NCBI GenBank assembly: GCA_008501655.1
Contig: QQUK01000229.1
Span: forward strand, 1-9,781
DNA from: Calditrichota bacterium
GTDB lineage: Bacteria > Zixibacteria > MSB-5A5 > GN15 > FEB-12
Length of the DNA stretch: 9,781 nucleotides
Direction: 5' to 3'
Part shown: positions 5,734-9,781 of the stretch, piece after piece
How positions within the stretch are numbered: the stretch's first letter is position 1
Layout: every line of letters starts with the position of its first letter
Program-made: the position numbers and the translations under genes
Notes under the pieces: generated by a model
Seen by the model: the letters and a program-made list of their open reading frames with translations, nothing else
The model's database searches: none
What the model was told of the DNA's origin: nothing

Positions 5734-7413
5734 TTATGCTTTAACTATTTTTCTATACCGGTTTCGCCGGTTTTCAAACAGTGATGTTCCCATCTCTTTT
5801 TTCCGCCATTCTTCGTAGGCGTCATAGTTACCTTCAAACCAATGCACTTTTTTATCACCTTCAAATACCAGTAGATGTGTACAGATACGGTTTAAGAAAA
5901 ACCTGTCGTGAGATATAACAAACATACATCCGGAGAATTCCATAATGGCATCCTCAAGCATCCTAAGAGTATTAACATCGAGGTCGTTGGTCGGTTCGTC
6001 AAGAAGCAGTACATTGCCTCCCTGCTTGAGTGTTTTAGCAAGATGAACACGGTTTCGTTCACCGCCGGAAAGTTTGTTTGCCGGTTTCTGCTGGTCAGAA
6101 CCTTTGAAGCCAAAACGGGAGAGATACTGCCGAATCGGGATTTTTCGGTCACCAAAATCTATCTCCTCAAGTCCCTCACCGACTTCCTGTACCAGTGAAT
6201 GTTCCCCTTCAATAGTAGAACGATCCTGGTCGATATAAGCAAGCTTCACCGTCGAACCAAATTTGATATCACCGGAATCAGGTTTTTCATCGCCGGTTAT
6301 CATTTTAAACAGAGTTGTTTTACCGGTGCCGTTCGGTCCGATAACACCAACGATTGCTGAGCGGGGGAGTTTGAACGAAAGATTTTCTATCAGACCGTTA
6401 TCATCATAGCCTTTGCAGACATTATCAAATTCGATGATCTGCTGACCGAGCTCCGGTCCACGGACGATTTCAATCGCTGACTGGTCACCGTCTTTTTTCG
6501 ATTTTTCTTTGGCGATAAGTTTTTCATATTCCTGCAGTCGGGTACGAGCCATTTCCTGCTGGTCTTTGTTACTCATTTTTATCCAGGAAAGCTCCCGCTC
6601 AAGTGCTTTTGATTTACGTGATTCTTTTTTCTGAGCTTCGGCAAGGGCGCTAAGTTTCTGTTGAATCCATGAGGAATAATTTCCTTCGTACGGGATACCT
6701 TCACAGTTTTCAAGTTCTAAAATCCATTTTGTAATATTATCGAGGAAATATCGGTCGTGAGTTACGACTAATACTGTACCCGGATAATCTACAAGCTGGT
6801 TTTCAAGCCAGTCGATTGTCTCAGCATCAAGATGGTTGGTCGGTTCGTCTAAGAGAAGTAAGTCCGGTTGTTCGAGGAGTGCTTTGCAGAGAGCGACACG
6901 GCGTTTTTCACCGCCGGAAAGGGTTTTGACAATACGGCTGTCATCGGGGAGGCAGAGAGCGTTGGAGGCGAGATTGACTTTCTGGTCAAGGTTCCAGGCA
7001 TCGGCGGTGTCAAGTTTATCCTGAAGCTCACCCATCCGTTCCATCGCTTTTGCCATTTCATCATCGGAGAGTTCCTCAGCCATTGAAACGGTGACTTTGT
7101 CGTATTCAGCAAGCATTTCGCCGATTTCTCCAAACGCTCCTTCGATTGTCTGACGGACGGTCAAGGCTTCATCAAGAATTGGTTCCTGCATAACAATACC
7201 GGCCTTGAAGCCTTTGGTGATGTCAGCCTGTCCGGTGAATTCATCATCGAGCCCGGCCATGATTTTAAGGACGGTTGATTTACCGGAACCGTTTTCTCCG
7301 ACGATACCGATTTTGGCACCGGGGAAAAAACAGAGATTGATATTTTTAAGAATCTGTTTTTGTCCGAAAAATTTGTTGAGTCCAAGCATTGTGAAGATAT
7401 ACTGTTCAGCCAT
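5734..7413 (-). CDS. ettA: Energy-dependent translational throttle protein EttA (ABC-F ATPase)
   Basis: A 559-residue ABC-F protein that binds the ribosomal E site and, in E. coli, gates entry into elongation according to the ATP/ADP ratio; it is cytoplasmic with no membrane domain. The first ABC domain has Walker A GENGSGKS (39-46), signature LSGGEKRR (165-172) and Walker B LLLLDEPTNHLD (Glu190). A helical linker (about 245-315) carries the P-site tRNA interaction motif region, followed by the second ABC domain with Walker A GPNGTGKT (359-366), signature LSGGERNR (448-455) and Walker B LLLDEPTNDLD (Glu473). The N-terminal MAEQYIFTM and the C-terminal YEEWRKKEMG match the EttA subgroup well and the length is typical. 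The start at 7413 is chosen because AGGAA lies just upstream and the open frame further upstream (to 7551) codes for a Pro/His-rich stretch unlike any EttA. It is a single gene, convergent with the slipin operon. Confidence 0.93.
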   Translation of the reverse strand: MAEQYIFTMLGLNKFFGQKQILKNINLCFFPGAKIGIVGENGSGKSTVLKIMAGLDDEFTGQADITKGFKAGIVMQEPILDEALTVRQTIEGAFGEIGEMLAEYDKVTVSMAEELSDDEMAKAMERMGELQDKLDTADAWNLDQKVNLASNALCLPDDSRIVKTLSGGEKRRVALCKALLEQPDLLLLDEPTNHLDAETIDWLENQLVDYPGTVLVVTHDRYFLDNITKWILELENCEGIPYEGNYSSWIQQKLSALAEAQKKESRKSKALERELSWIKMSNKDQQEMARTRLQEYEKLIAKEKSKKDGDQSAIEIVRGPELGQQIIEFDNVCKGYDDNGLIENLSFKLPRSAIVGVIGPNGTGKTTLFKMITGDEKPDSGDIKFGSTVKLAYIDQDRSTIEGEHSLVQEVGEGLEEIDFGDRKIPIRQYLSRFGFKGSDQQKPANKLSGGERNRVHLAKTLKQGGNVLLLDEPTNDLDVNTLRMLEDAIMEFSGCMFVISHDRFFLNRICTHLLVFEGDKKVHWFEGNYDAYEEWRKKEMGTSLFENRRNRYRKIVKA

Positions 7414-7449
7414 GAAAATTCCTTTTTTTCTTGATAGTTTCGCTTGTAG

Positions 7450-7478
7450 AAGATGCGGATTTTTATGAGGATTGTCAA
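7450..7478 (-). promoter_or_regulatory. Candidate ettA promoter
   Basis: On the minus strand TTGACA (7473-7478) is followed after 17 bases by CATCTT (7450-7455), a weak -10 (3 of 6). It lies about 35 bases before the ATG. The -35 and spacing are good but the -10 is poor, so this is tentative. Confidence 0.3.
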
Positions 7479-7551
7479 GTGGGGGAGTAGGGGGAGATAA
7501 ATGGGTTCGTTTGCTCATATATGGGGACCCTAAATTAGACCTCAAAGCCAT

Positions 7552-7740
7552 TTTTGACTCGGTAACATTTTATTTGTAATTAAGTTAGAGTGAAATGGGT
7601 TTTGATTTTGAAATGGTTTTAAAGCCATTTTCTTGACATACAGTTTTTGCAAAATAGAGTTCCTCTCTTTTAGGTTCTTTGTTTAGGAGGATAGTTTAGT
7701 TTTTTGTGTGGAAGTTGTAGAAAAAGTGTAGTTTGGAGTC
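7552..7740. other. Non-coding spacer upstream of ettA, with a short direct repeat
   Basis: There is no supported gene here. AAAGCCATTTT occurs at about 7544 and again at 7621, in both cases followed a few bases later by TTGAC, so the area upstream of ettA shows another local duplication. TTGACA (7633-7638) with TAGAGT (7655-7660) at 16 bp could be a plus-strand promoter, about 280 bases before the next plus-strand gene; this is weak. Confidence 0.35.
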
Positions 7741-7886
7741 ATAGATTAATGAATCTGTATTTGTCCGAAATGTTTGTTACGTCGGAATATGTGAATAAAT
7801 ACTGTTTAGCTAAGAAAGTCTGTTTTTTGGGTTGAGTTAATCGCTTGTAGAAGACGGGGAAATAAACGGGTGATGTGGGGGGAGAG
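7741..7886 (-). pseudogene. Decayed duplicate of the ettA 5' end and upstream region
   Basis: This stretch aligns by eye with 7340-7495, in the same orientation and about 400 bases away. Shared blocks in order are AATCTGT, TTGTCCGAAA, TTTGTT, ATACTGTT, AGC, GAAA, CGCTTGTAGAAGA and a G-rich tail. The aligned blocks keep nearly the same spacing across the ettA start. At the position of the ettA start codon (CAT on the plus strand, 7411-7413) the copy has CTAAG, so the ATG is lost, and the coding part is scrambled. It is a non-functional remnant of a partial duplication, or of a second ettA-like locus since overwritten. Copy limits are approximate. Confidence 0.65.
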
Positions 7887-7938
7887 TATAAACATAATAT
7901 TCTTATTGCTATGTTAAATAAAAATAGTTTATTACGAT

Positions 7939-9162
7939 ATGAACAAAAACACAGATAAAAAGGGAAAAAGACGTTCTAAATACTTTAGAAACAGTATTTA
8001 CTTTGCTTTATGGTTTTTAGCGATTATTGTATTAACAAACTTTGCTTTAGTAAAAAGAATATTCACTTCCCTCAATGAATATGAAAATTTCATCTATATC
8101 CTAATTGCAATCGAAACTATAGTAATTGTGTTTATCATTATTAGATTTAAAAAATTTATGTTTTATTTATTCGGATTTTTTATGTTTCCATTAAAATTAG
8201 TGTTTTGGATTTTTCCAAAGAAATTGTTTCGACTATCTATTATAGTCTATTTAGCAATAAATGAAATGCTGAATGTGATAAAATCATTCAAATATAAAGT
8301 CATTTCTTCCTTATTGTATATATTAGCATCCTATTTGATTATTTATAATGCTAATATGTACATGATGTTAATCTCTTTATGTATAATTGTATCAATATTA
8401 GTCTTACACTATATTAATAGATTTACTACAATAACAAGACCAGTATTGATTCTTCAACAATTGTTTGATTTTTTGTTGGTTGCATGGGAGAAGAAAAAAC
8501 AAAAGTTTCTTGATCAGATGAATTCTTTAATTAAATATGAAAGTAATATTAAAGAGTATAAACAAAAGAAAATAGAATTAGTTAACGAAATATGGGGTTA
8601 TAATAGATTTTTCAAAAGAACTTCTAATTTTTTAAATCACCATAAATCTAATCTTACAGTTGTATATTATTTTGTTATATCGATTATTTACACATTGTTT
8701 TTTACAATATTAAGTTTTGCTCTTGTGTTTGTTTCAATTTCAAAAATAGATGTTAACAGTTTTTCTTCTAGACAAGTATTAACTTTTTGGGACAGTATCT
8801 ATTTTAGTTTTAACACAATTTTTACAACTGAATTTATAAATTATTATCCAATTACGAGTATTAGCAAGATATTTGTTGTTTCTGAGGTGGTATTAGGTGT
8901 GTTTATAGGAGTAATACTCTTTTTACTTTTTACTTCTGTGATAGTTGAAAACTATAAAACTTTGTCAAACAAGATTAGTAGTAAGCTAGATACCGAAGTT
9001 GAGTTTACATATAAACTAATAAATGATAACTTCGAAGAACCGATTGAAGAGTTAACAAAAATAATCAATAGAGAAAAGCTAAACAAATTTTGGTCAAAAG
9101 TGTTTTCTTTCTTTGATATAGATGAAGAAGAGAAAAAATCTATTAATATCACTATTAAATAA
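7939..9162 (+). CDS. Multi-pass membrane protein with a degenerate two-helix ion-channel pore
   Basis: A 407-residue, very AT-rich gene for a membrane protein. After a basic N-terminus (MNKNTDKKGKRRSKYFRN), hydrophobic segments fall at about 20-38, 50-69, 72-92, 97-110, 117-135 and 139-157. A charged soluble stretch follows (about 165-235, rich in Lys and Glu), then a membrane helix (about 240-268), a re-entrant-like segment (WDSIYFSFNTIFTTEFINYY, about 283-302), a last helix (about 306-335) and a charged C-terminal tail. The final helix-loop-helix resembles the Ion_trans_2 channel pore (aromatic-D-x-x-Y-F-S-F-x-T), but where potassium channels carry T-x-G-Y-G-D this protein reads TTEFINYY, so the standard filter is absent. 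It may be a non-selective or different channel, or a membrane sensor using this fold. No Shine-Dalgarno site precedes the ATG; an in-frame stop at 7915 rules out a longer form. The AT content differs sharply from ettA and suggests recent acquisition. Confidence 0.7.
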   Translation: MNKNTDKKGKRRSKYFRNSIYFALWFLAIIVLTNFALVKRIFTSLNEYENFIYILIAIETIVIVFIIIRFKKFMFYLFGFFMFPLKLVFWIFPKKLFRLSIIVYLAINEMLNVIKSFKYKVISSLLYILASYLIIYNANMYMMLISLCIIVSILVLHYINRFTTITRPVLILQQLFDFLLVAWEKKKQKFLDQMNSLIKYESNIKEYKQKKIELVNEIWGYNRFFKRTSNFLNHHKSNLTVVYYFVISIIYTLFFTILSFALVFVSISKIDVNSFSSRQVLTFWDSIYFSFNTIFTTEFINYYPITSISKIFVVSEVVLGVFIGVILFLLFTSVIVENYKTLSNKISSKLDTEVEFTYKLINDNFEEPIEELTKIINREKLNKFWSKVFSFFDIDEEEKKSINITIK

Positions 9163-9200
9163 GAATTATCTAAATTTGATTCAAAAAAATTATTTCTCGT

Positions 9201-9484
9201 AGCTCAAGAACCCTGCGTCTTGACATCTTTGTCAGGCGGGACGCCTGACAACAAAATTTGATGAGTTAACCGAAGCTGGATCCCGGGTCAAGCCCGGGAT
9301 GACATTTGAATTTGTGGGATGACATTTGAATTTGTGGGATGACATTTGAATTTGTTGGATGAGTTTTTGAGGAGTACACTTCGACAAGCTCAGTGTGACA
9401 GATTATAATGAGTACATTTTTTAGCAAACTGCGTAGCCCACCCCTTGGGGTGGGTTTCTATTCACTTTTTATACATCCGATTTC
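9201..9484. repeat. Palindrome-rich tandem module, copy 1
   Basis: First of two tandem copies of a non-coding module of about 300 bp. It carries, in order: TCAAGA with TCTTGA (9204-9223); TGTCAGGCG with CGCCTGACA, loop GGA (9230-9250); ATCCCGGG with CCCGGGAT, loop TCAAG (9280-9300); three 20-bp direct repeats (9301-9360); ACACT with AGTGT (9376-9396); and CCCACCCC with GGGGTGGG, loop TT (9437-9454). Such motifs, notably the ATCCCGGG palindrome and the TTCGACAAGCTCAGTG block, are to my recollection widespread intergenic repeats in many bacterial genomes. No ORF is supported. Confidence 0.85.
9301..9360 (+). repeat. Triplicated 20-bp unit inside copy 1
   Basis: Three head-to-tail copies of a 20-mer starting GACATTTGAATTTGT and ending GGGAT (9301-9320, 9321-9340, 9341-9360); only the third differs, by one base. 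The last bases of each unit repeat the 3' arm of the preceding ATCCCGGG palindrome, so the triplication probably grew out from that hairpin. Confidence 0.9.
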
Positions 9485-9500
9485 ACTACAGTCAGATTGT

Positions 9501-9781
9501 AGGTCAAGAGCCCTGCGCTCTTGACAGATTTGTCAGGCGGGATGCCTGACAACACAATTTTAGGAGTTAACCGAAGCTGGATCCCGGGTCAAGCCCGGGA
9601 TGACATTTGAATTTGTGGGATGACATTTGAATTTGTGGGATGACATTTGAGTTTGTGGATGAGTTCTTTAGGAGCACACTTCGACAAGCTCAGTGTGACA
9701 GATTATAATAAGTACATTTTAGCAACCGGGTAGCCCACCCCTTGGGGTGGGTTTCTATTCACTTTTCATACATCCGATTTC
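9501..9781. repeat. Palindrome-rich tandem module, copy 2, running to the window edge
   Basis: Second copy of the module, offset by about 297-301 bases from the first. The same palindromes recur: GTCAAGAGC with GCTCTTGAC (9503-9525, a better stem than in copy 1), TGTCAGGC with GCCTGACA (9531-9551), ATCCCGGG with CCCGGGAT (9581-9601), ACACT with AGTGT, and CCCACCCC with GGGGTGGG (9734-9751). The sequence reaches CATCCGATTTC at the edge, matching the end of copy 1, so a third copy may follow outside the window. Confidence 0.85.
9602..9660 (+). repeat. Triplicated 20-bp unit inside copy 2
   Basis: Units at 9602-9621, 9622-9641 and 9642-9660. The first two are identical to the main 20-mer of copy 1; the third has one substitution and one deletion. 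As in copy 1, exactly three units are present. Confidence 0.85.

Noticed and set aside
7414..7551. 46-codon N-terminal extension of EttA in the open frame
   Set aside because: The extension is Pro/His-rich and unlike EttA proteins, while the ATG at 7413 has a ribosome site and starts the family-typical sequence.
7911..7958. 15-codon ORF overlapping the start of the membrane protein gene
   Set aside because: No ribosome site, and the composition is that of the surrounding AT-rich DNA.
9301..9660. CRISPR array
   Set aside because: The 20-mers are directly head to tail with no spacers, and no cas gene is nearby.

Overview
The window looks like chromosomal DNA from an uncultured member of the FCB superphylum (Cloacimonadota or a relative such as Marinimicrobia, KSB1 or Ignavibacteria). 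The best evidence is a secreted serine protease ending in the Asn-Tyr-Pro-Asn-Pro-Phe-Asn-Pro type C-terminal sorting domain that those lineages use for type IX (Por) secretion, next to a second subtilase ending in dockerin-like repeats. Strong Shine-Dalgarno sequences and clear rho-independent hairpins are used through most of the window. The phylum assignment is inference; no rRNA or universal marker is present.

Layout. Positions 1-980 hold the 3' part of a subtilase with a dockerin-like tail (its start lies left of the window), closed by a terminator. Positions 1257-3413 hold a complete 718-residue secreted subtilase (signal peptide, propeptide, S8 domain, PKD, Ig-like domain, sorting domain), also closed by a terminator. 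Positions 3414-4033 are non-coding and hold a promoter-like site followed by a strong hairpin terminator, compatible with a small RNA of about 170 nt. Positions 4034-4177 hold two abutting tRNA-like sequences, one without a D-arm and one with a 6-bp acceptor stem; both have leucine-type anticodons. They are followed by about 200 nt of hairpin-rich sequence, an 11-codon basic mini-ORF with its own ribosome site, a 367-residue slipin/SPFH-like protein, and a 42-codon ORF rich in aromatic and acidic residues. A shared convergent terminator separates this cluster from ettA, an ABC-F translation factor on the minus strand (5734-7413).

The right third is accessory in character. A decayed duplicate of the 5' end of ettA sits at about 7741-7886. 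It is followed by a very AT-rich gene (7939-9162) for a multi-pass membrane protein whose last membrane pair looks like a two-helix ion-channel pore without the usual potassium filter. The window ends in two tandem copies of a roughly 300-bp non-coding module made of palindromes and a triplicated 20-bp unit.

How the parts may work together. The two proteases are probably cell-surface or secreted degradative enzymes. The most unusual unit is the tRNA-like pair, structured leader, slipin and small protein. From memory, slipin-family genes and tRNA-like RNAs recur near RNA-repair (RtcB/RtcA/Ro) genes in bacteria, but no repair enzyme is visible here, so that link is a hypothesis. EttA is a housekeeping translation factor and probably unrelated. 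The channel-like gene appears to be an acquired or fast-evolving neighbour.
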